Assembly: GCF_001766675.1 (NCBI RefSeq)
Contig: NZ_MJLT01000056.1
Location: 1 to 64,000, forward strand
Origin: Arthrobacter sp. SW1
GTDB lineage: Bacteria; Actinomycetota; Actinomycetes; Actinomycetales; Micrococcaceae
DNA: 64,000 nucleotides
Reading direction: 5' to 3'
Shown here: positions 34,099 through 42,030 of the stretch, piece after piece
How the letters are laid out: every line of letters begins with the position of its first letter
How positions within the stretch are numbered: the stretch's first letter is position 1
Made by a program: the position numbers and the translations under genes
Notes under the pieces: model-generated
Told to the model about the DNA's origin: nothing
Database searches by the model: none
What the model saw: the letters and a program-made list of their open reading frames with translations, nothing else

Positions 34099-37000
34099 GT
34101 GAACAGGTATGTTCGCCGGGCGGTGCTCGGTACCCTCGTTGCCGGTGGCCTTTACGGCATCGGACAGTCCGCGGCAATGGCTGACACTGCAGCCAACACT
34201 CCCGCGGCCCAGCCTGAGGAATCGCTCCTTGGGTCCACCCTTTCCATCCTGGACAGCGCTACCAAGACTGTCACCCAGATCACGGCGCCGCCCGTAACGG
34301 CTCCGGTTGCGGTTCCCGTGGCCAAGACGGCTCCGGTGGCGGCCACGGCCCCGGTGGCCGAAACAGCCGCATCGGTCAAGGCCACGACGGCAGCGGCCCC
34401 GGCGGCGAAGCCGGCCGCTCCGCTGACCAAGCCCGTGGCCCCGGCTGCAGCACCGGTTACCGGTGCCGCGCCGACGCTTGCCCATCCTGTGGCCGCGGAC
34501 CAGCCGCGGACCATCTCGGCACCGGCCGTACAGGCCGAAGCTCCCGTCGCAGCACCCGCACCCGGCAGGGGCCGCCACCGCGCCGACACCGGAGCCGCTT
34601 CCGCCAGCACGGTAACCACCCCGGCCGGCACCGCCACGGCGACTGTCAACGGAGGCAACACATCGTCCAATCCGGGCACCTGCGATTGCACTCCGGATCC
34701 ATGCAGCGGGCACGGTGGCGACCAGGGCTTGGTCAACCTCAGCCTCAACGTTCCGGATCTCGGCGATTCGGTGCCGGCGCTGCCGCTTCCGGGAAGCCCG
34801 ACGCCGGTCCCGGGACTTCCGGTTCCTGTTCCGGGCCTGCCCGGTGACGGAGCCCCGGGAACTCCTCAAGTGCCGGGTACTCCTCAAGTGCCGGGCACCG
34901 GCCAGCTGCCGGGCTTGCCGGACACCAACGGCCTGCCGATCGATCCGTCCCATCTGGTGAAGGATGTCGTAGCGCCGCTTACGGATTCGGTCCTGGGCGG
35001 GGCGCTTTCGGGTGTTCCCGGGCTGCCATCCCTGCCGGGCCTGCCTGGAGATCCGGGCCGTCCGGGCATCCCCGGCGGTGAGTTCCCGGGCGGCCCCGGT
35101 GCTCCAAGCGTTCCTGGTCTCCCGCATGTTCCGGGCATCCCGCCGCTGCCGGGTGTGCCGGGTGTTCCCGGTGGTGAGGTCCCGGGTGTTCCTGGGGTTC
35201 CGAGCGTTCCTGGTCTGCCGCATGTTCCGGGTATCCCGCCGCTGCCGGGTGTGCCGGGTGTTCCCGGTGGTGAGGTCCCGGGTGTTCCTGGGGTTCCGAG
35301 CGTTCCTGGTCTGCCGCATGTTCCGGGTATCCCGCCGCTGCCGGGTGTGCCGGGTCTGCCGGGTGTTCCGGGCGGTACGCCTGGTGGTGATCCGGGTGTT
35401 GTGGTTCCGGTTCCTGGCCTGGGTACGGTTCGTGCTGGTCTGACGCCTGAGGGCGTGAGCGTTGGGAAGGATCTGAATGTTGCCGGTGTGAAGGACGTTT
35501 GGGATCTGACGGCGGGTCCGGGTGGTGTTTCGACTACTGACCGGATCGGTACGGACGACCTTTTCGTTGACATCAAGGCAGACGTGCCGACCGACGGCAG
35601 CGTTCCTTCGGGGTCCTTGACCCTCCCGGGAGTAGGCTCTGTCGAGCTCCCCGGCCTGCCAGGTGGTAACCCCGGCACTCCGGGTACCCCTGGTGCCCCT
35701 GGTGCCCCTGGTACTCCGGGCAATCCCGGTGGTGAGCTTCCGGGCCTTCCGTCTCTGCCTGGGCTTCCAGGGGTAGGCGAGTTGCCGGGTCTGCCTTCGC
35801 TGCCTGGCCTTCCCGGTACTCCGGGCAACCCCGGTGGTGGCCTTCCTGGTCTCCCGTCTCTGCCTGGCCTGCCAGGTGTAGGTGAGCTGCCTGGCCTGCC
35901 GAGTGTTCCGGGTCTACCTGGTGGTAACCCCGGCACTCCGGGTACCCCTGGTGCCCCTGGTACTCCGGGCAATCCCGGTGGTGAGCTTCCGGGCCTTCCG
36001 TCTCTGCCCGGGCTTCCAGGGGTAGGCGAGTTGTCGGGTCTGCCTTCGCTGCCTGGCCTTCCCGGTACTCCGGGCAATCCCGGTGGTGGGCTTCCTGGTC
36101 TCCCGTCGCTGCCCGTCCTGCCGGGTGTAGGTGAGCTCCCTGATGTTCCAGGCCTGCCGAATGTTCCGGGTTTGCCGAGTCTGCCCTCTCTTCCGGGTGC
36201 GCCTGGTGGTGAGCCGGGTGCTGTGGTTCCGGTTCCTGGTGTGGGTACGGTTCGTGCTGGCCTGACGCCTGAGGGTGTGAGTGTCGGCAAGGATCTGAAT
36301 GTTGCCGGTGTGAAGGACGTTTGGGATCTGACGGCGGGCCCGGGTGGTGTTTCGACCACTGATCGCATCGGGACCGACGCACTTTTTGTTGATGTTGACG
36401 CTGCTGTTCCGACAGACGGTCGTTCCTCTCACCTGTACGTGACGTTGCCGGGTGTTCCCGGGGGCGCACTGCCGGGTGTTCCGGGTCTGCCTGGTGGCAA
36501 CCCTGGCACCCCGGGTGTTCCATCTTTGCCGGGTGTTCCCGGTGTGGGTGGTTTGGTGGATCCCGTTGTGGGTCTTCCGGCTGGTTTGCTGGATTCCCTC
36601 GGTGGGGTTGTTCCTAGTGTTCCGGGCCTGCCGGGTGGCACGCCCGGTGCCCCTGGTCTCCCGTCTCTGCCTGGCCTGCCGGGTGTTCCGGGTCTGCCCG
36701 GTGGCACCCCTGGCACTCCGGGTGTTCCGTCTTTGCCGGGTGTTCCTGGTGTGGGTGGTTTGGTGGATCCGGTTGTGGGTCTTCCGGCTGGTTTGCTGGA
36801 TTCCCTGGGTGGTGTGGTTCCGGGCCTTCCTGGCCTGTCTGGCGGTAATCCCGGCACTCCGGGTACCCCTGGTGTTCCGTCTTTGCCTGGGCTTCCGGGT
36901 GTAGGTGAGTTGCCGGGTCTGCCGTCGCTGCCTGGCCTGCCGGGTGTTCCGGGCCTGCCTGGGGGCAACCCTGGTACTCCTGATACTCCTGGCACTCCGG

Positions 37001-38787
37001 GTGTTCCGTCTTTGCCGGGTGTTCCTGGTGTGGGTGGTTTGGTGGATCCGGTTGTGGGTCTTCCGGCTGGTTTGCTGGATTCCCTGGGTGGTGTGGTTCC
37101 GGGCCTTCCTGGCCTGTCTGGCGGTAATCCCGGCACTCCGGGTACCCCTGGTGTTCCGTCTTTGCCTGGGCTTCCGGGTGTAGGTGAGTTGCCGGGTCTG
37201 CCGTCGCTGCCTGGCCAGCCGAGCGTTCCGGGCCTGCCTGGTGGCAACCCTGGCACCCCTGGAACTCCGGGTGTTCCGTCTTTGCCAGGTGTTCCTGGTG
37301 TGGGTGGCTTGGTGGATCCGGTTGTGGGTCTTCCGGCTGGTTTGCTGGATTCCTTGGGTGGTGTGGTTCCGGGTGTCCCGGGCCTGCCGGGTGGCACGCC
37401 CGGTGCCCCTGGTCTCCCGTCGCTGCCTGGCCTGCCGAGTGTTCCGGGTCTGCCTGGTGGCAACCCTGGCACCCCTGGCACTCCGGGTGTTCCGTCTTTG
37501 CCGGGTGTTCCTGGTGTGGGTGGTTTGGTGGATCCGGTTGTGGGTCTTCCGACTGGTTTGCTGGATTCCCTGGGTGGTGTGGTTCCGGGTGTTCCTGGCC
37601 TGCCTGGCGGTAATCCCGGTACTCCGGGTACCCCTGGTGTTCCGTCCTTGCCTGGGCTTCCGGGTGTAGGTGAGCTGCCGGGTCTGCCAAACGTTCCGGG
37701 TTTGCCGGGCCTGCCGGGTGGCAACCCTGGCACTCCGGGTGCGCCCGGTGGCGATCCGGGCGTTGTGGTTCCGGTTCCTGGCCTGGGTACGGTTCGTGCT
37801 GGTCTGACGCCTGAGGGTGTGAGTGTTGGCAAGGATCTGAATGTTGCCGGTGTGAAGGACGTTTGGGATCTGACGGCGGGTCCGGGTGGTGTTTCGACTA
37901 CTGACCGGATCGGTACGGACGATCTTTTCGTTGACGTCAAGGCAGATGCTCCGACCGACGGCAGCGTTCCTTCGGGATCGTTGAGCCTTCCGGGCGCGGG
38001 CACGGTAGAACTGCCGGTCCTCCCTGGCTTCCCAGGTCTCCCGGCAGATCCGTCCACCGGAGCAGTGGACGGGATTGTCGACACCGTGGCCGGCCTGCCG
38101 TCTGGGATCCTGACCGGTGACGGCACCGAGCCCGACGCCGGAGCCCTCGGTGCTGCTGCACCGGTCCTCCTTCCGGTTCTCGAGCTGGTGCCCGATACCG
38201 CAAGGAGCATCGCAGACGATCCCACTAACCTGAGTGGCCTCCTCGCCGCCCCGGTCACCGCCCTTGGAACTGCCGTCAACGCGGCGTCGTCCGCTGTCCC
38301 TGGCGCAACCGCCCCCGGAGCCACTGTCCCTGGCGGCAGCACTCCTGGCGCGACTGTTCCCGGTGGAACCGCACCCGGTGCAACCACACCCGGCACCACC
38401 GTTCCGGGTGGTTCCGGAACGGGCGGCGCCCCCGGCACCGCTCCGGGATCGACTGGCCCCGTCCCCGGCTCGACCGGCACCGTTCCTGGTTCGGGCAGCC
38501 TGCCCGGAGCTGGGGGTTCGACCGGCTCCGTTTCCGGAGGGGTCGACGCCGGTCATTGGGCTAACGTCTCCGGCCTCGGACTGCACGGCGTACTTCCGGG
38601 CGGTGTTCCCGCCGTCGGAAGCTCCGGCAACACCGGCTGGGGCATGGCCGGCTGGGACGCTTCCAACGGCGTCGGCGGCGCCTTGCCGAATACCGGCAAC
38701 GAGCTGTTCGGACCGGCCGCGGCCGGCGCAGCGATGCTGCTGGGCGGCGTTCCGCTCCTCGCCTTCGGCAGCCGCCGCAAGGCCTGA
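34099..38787 (+). CDS. giant collagen-like, LPXTG-anchored surface protein
   Basis: A 1562-residue protein. A signal peptide (VRRAVLGTLVAGGLYGIGQSAAMA) is followed by an Ala/Pro/Val-rich region (to about 200), then Pro/Gly triplets of the form G-x-P (GVP, GLP, GTP, GAP) over more than 1000 residues. Three almost identical domains of roughly 75 residues interrupt the triplets (GTVRAGLTPEGVSVGKDLN... at about 35395-35640, 36214-36450, 37755-38000). Five copies of a GGLVDPVVGLPAGLLDSLGG unit lie between the second and third. A Gly/Thr/Pro stalk leads to LPNTG (1529-1533), a hydrophobic segment and RRKA, a sortase sorting signal. The GTG start follows CAGGAG. Triplets allow collagen-like folding, but the rich Leu/Val in the x position is unusual; function (adhesion, stalk) is inferred. 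Confidence 0.87.
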   Translation: MNRYVRRAVLGTLVAGGLYGIGQSAAMADTAANTPAAQPEESLLGSTLSILDSATKTVTQITAPPVTAPVAVPVAKTAPVAATAPVAETAASVKATTAAAPAAKPAAPLTKPVAPAAAPVTGAAPTLAHPVAADQPRTISAPAVQAEAPVAAPAPGRGRHRADTGAASASTVTTPAGTATATVNGGNTSSNPGTCDCTPDPCSGHGGDQGLVNLSLNVPDLGDSVPALPLPGSPTPVPGLPVPVPGLPGDGAPGTPQVPGTPQVPGTGQLPGLPDTNGLPIDPSHLVKDVVAPLTDSVLGGALSGVPGLPSLPGLPGDPGRPGIPGGEFPGGPGAPSVPGLPHVPGIPPLPGVPGVPGGEVPGVPGVPSVPGLPHVPGIPPLPGVPGVPGGEVPGVPGVPSVPGLPHVPGIPPLPGVPGLPGVPGGTPGGDPGVVVPVPGLGTVRAGLTPEGVSVGKDLNVAGVKDVWDLTAGPGGVSTTDRIGTDDLFVDIKADVPTDGSVPSGSLTLPGVGSVELPGLPGGNPGTPGTPGAPGAPGTPGNPGGELPGLPSLPGLPGVGELPGLPSLPGLPGTPGNPGGGLPGLPSLPGLPGVGELPGLPSVPGLPGGNPGTPGTPGAPGTPGNPGGELPGLPSLPGLPGVGELSGLPSLPGLPGTPGNPGGGLPGLPSLPVLPGVGELPDVPGLPNVPGLPSLPSLPGAPGGEPGAVVPVPGVGTVRAGLTPEGVSVGKDLNVAGVKDVWDLTAGPGGVSTTDRIGTDALFVDVDAAVPTDGRSSHLYVTLPGVPGGALPGVPGLPGGNPGTPGVPSLPGVPGVGGLVDPVVGLPAGLLDSLGGVVPSVPGLPGGTPGAPGLPSLPGLPGVPGLPGGTPGTPGVPSLPGVPGVGGLVDPVVGLPAGLLDSLGGVVPGLPGLSGGNPGTPGTPGVPSLPGLPGVGELPGLPSLPGLPGVPGLPGGNPGTPDTPGTPGVPSLPGVPGVGGLVDPVVGLPAGLLDSLGGVVPGLPGLSGGNPGTPGTPGVPSLPGLPGVGELPGLPSLPGQPSVPGLPGGNPGTPGTPGVPSLPGVPGVGGLVDPVVGLPAGLLDSLGGVVPGVPGLPGGTPGAPGLPSLPGLPSVPGLPGGNPGTPGTPGVPSLPGVPGVGGLVDPVVGLPTGLLDSLGGVVPGVPGLPGGNPGTPGTPGVPSLPGLPGVGELPGLPNVPGLPGLPGGNPGTPGAPGGDPGVVVPVPGLGTVRAGLTPEGVSVGKDLNVAGVKDVWDLTAGPGGVSTTDRIGTDDLFVDVKADAPTDGSVPSGSLSLPGAGTVELPVLPGFPGLPADPSTGAVDGIVDTVAGLPSGILTGDGTEPDAGALGAAAPVLLPVLELVPDTARSIADDPTNLSGLLAAPVTALGTAVNAASSAVPGATAPGATVPGGSTPGATVPGGTAPGATTPGTTVPGGSGTGGAPGTAPGSTGPVPGSTGTVPGSGSLPGAGGSTGSVSGGVDAGHWANVSGLGLHGVLPGGVPAVGSSGNTGWGMAGWDASNGVGGALPNTGNELFGPAAAGAAMLLGGVPLLAFGSRRKA
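36709..37216 (+). repeat. exact in-frame direct repeat within the collagen-like gene
   Basis: Bases 36709-36937 are identical to 36988-37216, an offset of 279 bp or 93 codons. This is a recent in-frame tandem duplication and shows how the stalk lengthens. Many shorter repeats surround it. Confidence 0.85.
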
Positions 38788-39089
38788 TGACCTGCCCGGC
38801 CCGGTGCACATCACCGGGCCGGGCAGTCACCGGCCCTTCCAATCCTGGACGGCCCGTGAGGCATCGCCATGACCGATTCCGTGGAGAGGAGTCCGCGTCA
38901 CCGCATTCGCAAGCAAGGCATTGATTCGCAGCGCATGACCAACGCCCGGCCGGAAAGCATTTCCGGGAAGCGCTACTGGCCCGGGCGCCACCGCCACTGC
39001 AGCATCCGCAAGGGACAGAGGCACGGATGGCGGTACAGAAACAAAAAACGCGGCGCTACCGGCGCCGCACGGAGTAAAGGTAGAGAACA
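38788..39089. other. 302-bp intergenic region with two hairpins
   Basis: No gene is supported. A strong hairpin (TGCCCGGCCCGGT / ACCGGGCCGGGCA, 38793-38825) follows the collagen-like gene as its likely terminator. At 39050-39068 GCGGCGC pairs with GCGCCGC, and on the minus strand it is followed by GTTTTTTG, which would terminate leftward transcription. An 86-codon rightward reading frame in between has a basic, low-information composition and is not called. Confidence 0.6.
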
Positions 39090-39338
39090 GTGTCGTCAGC
39101 GACCAAACGCCAATATTCTTCCGAAGTAAAGCTGGCAGCAGTCCAGGCCTATCTGGACGGAACCGCCAAGACCCAGGTGCTTGAGCATTTCGGTGTCCGC
39201 AGCGTGGTTTCGCTGGAGGAGTGGATCAGGATTTTCCGCAAGCAAGGCGCCGAAGGTCTCCGCACCAAGCGGCGCGGCCGGCCGCGCAAGGTCCAGGACG
39301 TCGCGTCCGCACAGCGCATGCCGGGCCTGGCCCACTAG
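39090..39338 (+). CDS. small HTH protein resembling the OrfA of IS3-type transposases
   Basis: An 82-residue protein: RQYSSEVKLAAVQAYLDG...VLEHFGVRSVVSLEEWIRIFRKQGAEGLRTKRRGRPRKV. This is the helix-turn-helix plus basic AT-hook-like tail found at the N-terminus of IS3/IS150-type OrfA proteins. No OrfB integrase frame or terminal repeats are seen nearby. It could be a remnant or a domesticated DNA-binding protein. The GTG start follows AAAGG at acceptable distance. Confidence 0.7.
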   Translation: MSSATKRQYSSEVKLAAVQAYLDGTAKTQVLEHFGVRSVVSLEEWIRIFRKQGAEGLRTKRRGRPRKVQDVASAQRMPGLAH

Positions 39339-39344
39339 GAAACT

Positions 39345-39401
39345 CCGACGGCGGCAACGGCCCCGGGCGCCCAGCCCGGGTGCCGTCGTCGCAACGCACC
39401 G
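39345..39401. terminator. GC-rich hairpin after the small HTH gene
   Basis: CCCGGG and CCCGGG around GCGCCCAG form an inner stem, with further partly complementary ACGGC/GCCGT flanks. It lies between the convergent HTH and glyoxalase genes. Confidence 0.45.
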
Positions 39402-39426
39402 CCGCCGCAGTTGTTGGCTCCGGCCG

Positions 39427-39822
39427 CTACTTCGCGGGGCTCACCAATTGGATGAGGTTCCCGCAGGTGTCGTCGAAGACTGCGGTGATCACCGGACCGT
39501 ACGGGACCGGCGGCTGTGTGAAGGTGACGCCCTGGCCTTCGAGCTCCTTGTGGGCGGACTCCACGTCCTCCACGGCGAACGAGGCAGCAGGGATGCCGTC
39601 CGCGACGAGCGCTTTCTTGTACGCCTGTGCCGCCGGGTGCTGGTCCGGTTCAAGCAGGAGCTGGACGCCGTCCGGCTCGCCTGCGCCCACCACGGTCAGC
39701 CAGCGGTAGTCACCGGCGGGGACGTCCTCCTTGGGAACAAATCCCAACTTTTCCGTGTAGAACTCGAGGGCCTTGGCTTGGTCGTCGACAAAGACGCTGG
39801 TCACATGGATCCTGGCCTGCAT
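39427..39822 (-). CDS. glyoxalase/bleomycin-resistance (VOC) family protein
   Basis: A 131-residue vicinal-oxygen-chelate protein: IHVTSVFVDDQAKALEFYTEKLGFVPKEDVPAGDYRWLTV opens the first beta-alpha-beta-beta-beta unit and FDDTCGNLIQLVSP ends the second. It resembles small actinobacterial VOC proteins of unknown substrate. The ATG at 39822 is preceded by AAGGAGAT. It stands alone, 90 bp after the phosphotransferase-like gene on the same strand. Confidence 0.88.
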   Translation of the reverse strand: MQARIHVTSVFVDDQAKALEFYTEKLGFVPKEDVPAGDYRWLTVVGAGEPDGVQLLLEPDQHPAAQAYKKALVADGIPAASFAVEDVESAHKELEGQGVTFTQPPVPYGPVITAVFDDTCGNLIQLVSPAK

Positions 39823-39911
39823 TGCGCATCTCCTTGCGGGTTCATTTCTTGCTGGGTTCGCTTCGATTCCGGCTGGTGGTGCCGATCCTACCGGGCGGGT
39901 ACGACAGGAAC

Positions 39912-40748
39912 TTAGGGGTCCGCGAGCACCCGTTCCAGCATGGCGACGCCTGAATCCCTGAACGCAAAGTCGCCGATGCCGTGTGCCCACACTATGGTCC
40001 CGATGGCCTGGTTGAGGTTCTCCAGCCGCCAGATGGTGTCCTCCGCCGGGCCGATGCGCCGCCCATAGCCCTCGTAAAACGCATCCTCCAAGGCAGCGCT
40101 GCCAAGGAACTGCTGGTGGGACAGCCGGACAAGGTCGTGCACCCAGGGCCTGGCATCCGCCCGCCCGAAGTCGATGACCTTGATGCGGCCCCCATCCTGC
40201 AGCCAGTTCCGCGGCTGGTAGTCGCCGTGTGTGGTCACCAGCTGGACAGGAACGGCGGGGAGCGCGGCGAGTTCCGCACCCGCCCGGGCGAGCATCCCGG
40301 CGTCGAGCAGGCCGCGGCCCTTCTTCAGCAACAGCTCCGTGGTGTAGCGGAGCTTCTTCGCGTATTCCGTGGACTCTGCCAGCGGGCGGTGGAGCGCGGC
40401 CAGGAGCGCCCCGGCCTGGCGGTACATTTCGGGGGCGTGCTCCGCGGGCGTCCCTTCGACCAGCTTGCCTGGAAGGAACTCCGTGACCAGGATTCCGGCG
40501 TCGGGCGAAGCATGCCGCAGCACGGGAAAGCTGCCCTGCGGCCCGGGCATGCCATGGGCGTGGGCCGCGATTTCGCGCCGGATGTGGTGGCTGGTGGCGC
40601 TGGCCTTCACGGCGAACTGCCCGGCCGCCGTTGAAACATGCAGAACGGTGGTGTCCTGCAGCGGCCAGGAGTAGTCCGCAATAACGGAATACGGCCCGAG
40701 CCATTCTTCCAGCAGTGCGCACTGTTTTTCCGTCATCCCCTGCGGCAT
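39912..40748 (-). CDS. aminoglycoside phosphotransferase-like kinase (APH family)
   Basis: A protein of about 278 residues with the protein-kinase-like APH fold. The catalytic loop is THGDYQPRNWL (Brenner motif) and the metal-binding segment is VIDFGRADARPWVHDLVRL. Lysine in FAVKAS is the ATP-binding residue. The start is uncertain: ATGs at 40760, 40748 and 40736 are all in frame and none has a clear ribosome binding site. A perfect 22-bp palindrome (40768-40789) lies directly upstream. Family members phosphorylate many small molecules; antibiotic resistance is not implied. Confidence 0.8.
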   Translation of the reverse strand: MPQGMTEKQCALLEEWLGPYSVIADYSWPLQDTTVLHVSTAAGQFAVKASATSHHIRREIAAHAHGMPGPQGSFPVLRHASPDAGILVTEFLPGKLVEGTPAEHAPEMYRQAGALLAALHRPLAESTEYAKKLRYTTELLLKKGRGLLDAGMLARAGAELAALPAVPVQLVTTHGDYQPRNWLQDGGRIKVIDFGRADARPWVHDLVRLSHQQFLGSAALEDAFYEGYGRRIGPAEDTIWRLENLNQAIGTIVWAHGIGDFAFRDSGVAMLERVLADP

Positions 40749-40797
40749 GGTCCCAAGCATGCCAGAGGCACCGGGCGGCCGCCCGGTGCAGGGGATA

Positions 40798-40847
40798 AAC
40801 GCCCGACGCCGGCCACCCACCAAAGGCGGGGACCGGCGTCGGGCGTT
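40798..40847. terminator. terminator-like hairpin after ridA
   Basis: A perfect 15-bp stem (AACGCCCGACGCCGG and complement) with a 20-base loop lies 20 bp after the RidA stop and upstream of the leftward phosphotransferase gene. Confidence 0.65.
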
Positions 40848-40867
40848 AAAGGCGGTGGAGCGCGAAG

Positions 40868-41272
40868 TTACGCGGTGACTGCCAGGGCGTCGATCTCGAC
40901 GAGCATGACCTCGTGCGGCAGGTCGACGAAGACCGTGGTGCGGCTGGGGAGCTGGCCGCTGGGGACGTTCTCGTTGATGAATTCGCCGTAGACCTCGTTC
41001 ATGGCGGCGAAGTCGTCGCGGGTGGTGAGGTAGACGCGGAACATGATGACGTCCTCAACCGAGGAGCCGCCGGCCTCCAGGATGGCCTTGACGTTCTCCA
41101 GGGTGCGGCGGGTCTGGGCGCGGACGTCGCCGTCGCCGATGTACTGGTTGGTGGCCGGATCCATGGGGCCCTGGCCGGACACCTGGAACATGCCGCCCTT
41201 CTTCACGCCCTGGGAGAAGGTGTGGGCGGGGGCGGGGGCGTTGTCGGTGCGGACGATCGTCTTGGCGCTCAT
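40868..41272 (-). CDS. RidA (YjgF/YER057c/UK114) family enamine/imine deaminase
   Basis: A 134-residue RidA-family protein. Recognisable segments are FSQGVKKGGMFQVSGQGP, TRRTLENVKAILEAGGSS, and LPSRTTVFVDLPHEVMLVEIDALA, with the conserved Arg in PSRT that binds the imine carboxylate. RidA hydrolyses reactive enamines/imines released by PLP dehydratases. Here it is the last gene of a leftward ridA-ward set (kinase, IclR, RidA) that faces a PLP-dependent dehydratase-like gene, a fitting partnership. The ATG follows AAAGGAACGC and overlaps the IclR stop. Confidence 0.92.
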   Translation of the reverse strand: MSAKTIVRTDNAPAPAHTFSQGVKKGGMFQVSGQGPMDPATNQYIGDGDVRAQTRRTLENVKAILEAGGSSVEDVIMFRVYLTTRDDFAAMNEVYGEFINENVPSGQLPSRTTVFVDLPHEVMLVEIDALAVTA

Positions 41273-42030
41273 ACTGCGTTCCTTTCGGTTGGGGTCCAGC
41301 CGAGATCTTGTGAAATGGCTGCTGTGGTTGACTTGAGATCGGGGAGCAGGCCCATCAGGCCTTCGTAATCGAGCATCACGATCGGCACGGAGCATGAGGC
41401 CGCGGCCACCACGGCGCCGCTCGCGTCCCGGATGGGCGCGGCGATGCAGTGCACAAAGGCTTCGTGCTCGGCGTTGTCGTGTGCCCAGCCCTGTTTCCGG
41501 ACCACGTCCAGTTCGGCCAGCAGGGCTTCGGGGGAGGTGAGGGTGTTTTCGGTGACCTTCACGTAGTCCAGCCCGGCGGCGATCTTTTCCTGCCGGGCGC
41601 GCGGCATGTCCGCGAGCAGGATCTTCGCGACGGCGGCCGAGTGCAGCGACGCCGTCAGGCCGATCCGCGAGTACATCCGCACGGGGTGGTGGGATTCGAA
41701 CTTGTCGATGTAGACCACGGAGCCGCCTTCGAATGCGGCCAGGTGCACGGTGTGCCCGGTGCGGGCGTTGAAGTCGGCAAGGTGCGGCCGGGCGACCTCC
41801 CGGATGTCCCGCTGCTCCAGTGCCAGGGAGGACAGCTCGAACAGCTTGGAACCGAGGCGGAACCGCTGATCGTCATCCCGGAATACCAAACGCTTCTCTT
41901 CGAGGGCGTGGAGCAGGCGCATCACGGTGGTCTTGTGGACGGCGGCGCTCTTGGACAGTTCGTCCAGGGTGGCGGGCTTCGCCGCGAGTTCGTCCAGCAG
42001 GTCGATGGCCCGCATCAGGCTCTGGCTCAT
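41269..42030 (-). CDS. IclR-family transcriptional regulator
   Basis: A 253-residue regulator. A winged HTH occupies the first 70 residues (LMRAIDLLDELAAKPATLDELSKSAAVHKTTVMRLLHALEEKRLV); the C-terminal GAF-like effector domain has HTVHLAAFEGGSVVYIDKFE and HDNAEHEAFVHCIAAPI. It overlaps both neighbours (kinase stop upstream, RidA start downstream). A 20-bp palindrome in the divergent region at 43119 is its likely operator. Confidence 0.92.
   Translation of the reverse strand: MSQSLMRAIDLLDELAAKPATLDELSKSAAVHKTTVMRLLHALEEKRLVFRDDDQRFRLGSKLFELSSLALEQRDIREVARPHLADFNARTGHTVHLAAFEGGSVVYIDKFESHHPVRMYSRIGLTASLHSAAVAKILLADMPRARQEKIAAGLDYVKVTENTLTSPEALLAELDVVRKQGWAHDNAEHEAFVHCIAAPIRDASGAVVAAASCSVPIVMLDYEGLMGLLPDLKSTTAAISQDLGWTPTERNAV

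Noticed and set aside
34800..38000. Direct repeats that could be mistaken for a CRISPR array
   Set aside because: Repeat lengths vary, spacers are also repeats, and the whole region is one open frame encoding Pro/Gly triplets.
35914..38814. Very long leftward reading frames (966 and 683 codons) opposite the collagen-like gene
   Set aside because: They arise because the G-x-P codon pattern (GGN NNN CCN) reads open on the other strand in several frames. They lack a start with ribosome binding site and end arbitrarily, while the rightward gene has signal peptide, repeats and sorting motif.
38869..39129. 86-codon rightward frame between the surface protein and the small HTH gene
   Set aside because: Composition is Arg/Gly-rich without pattern, no convincing ribosome binding site, and it overlaps the start of the HTH gene and a hairpin.
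39912..40760. Calling the APH-fold protein an antibiotic-resistance gene
   Set aside because: The family phosphorylates many substrates, and nothing in the sequence or neighbourhood points to aminoglycosides.
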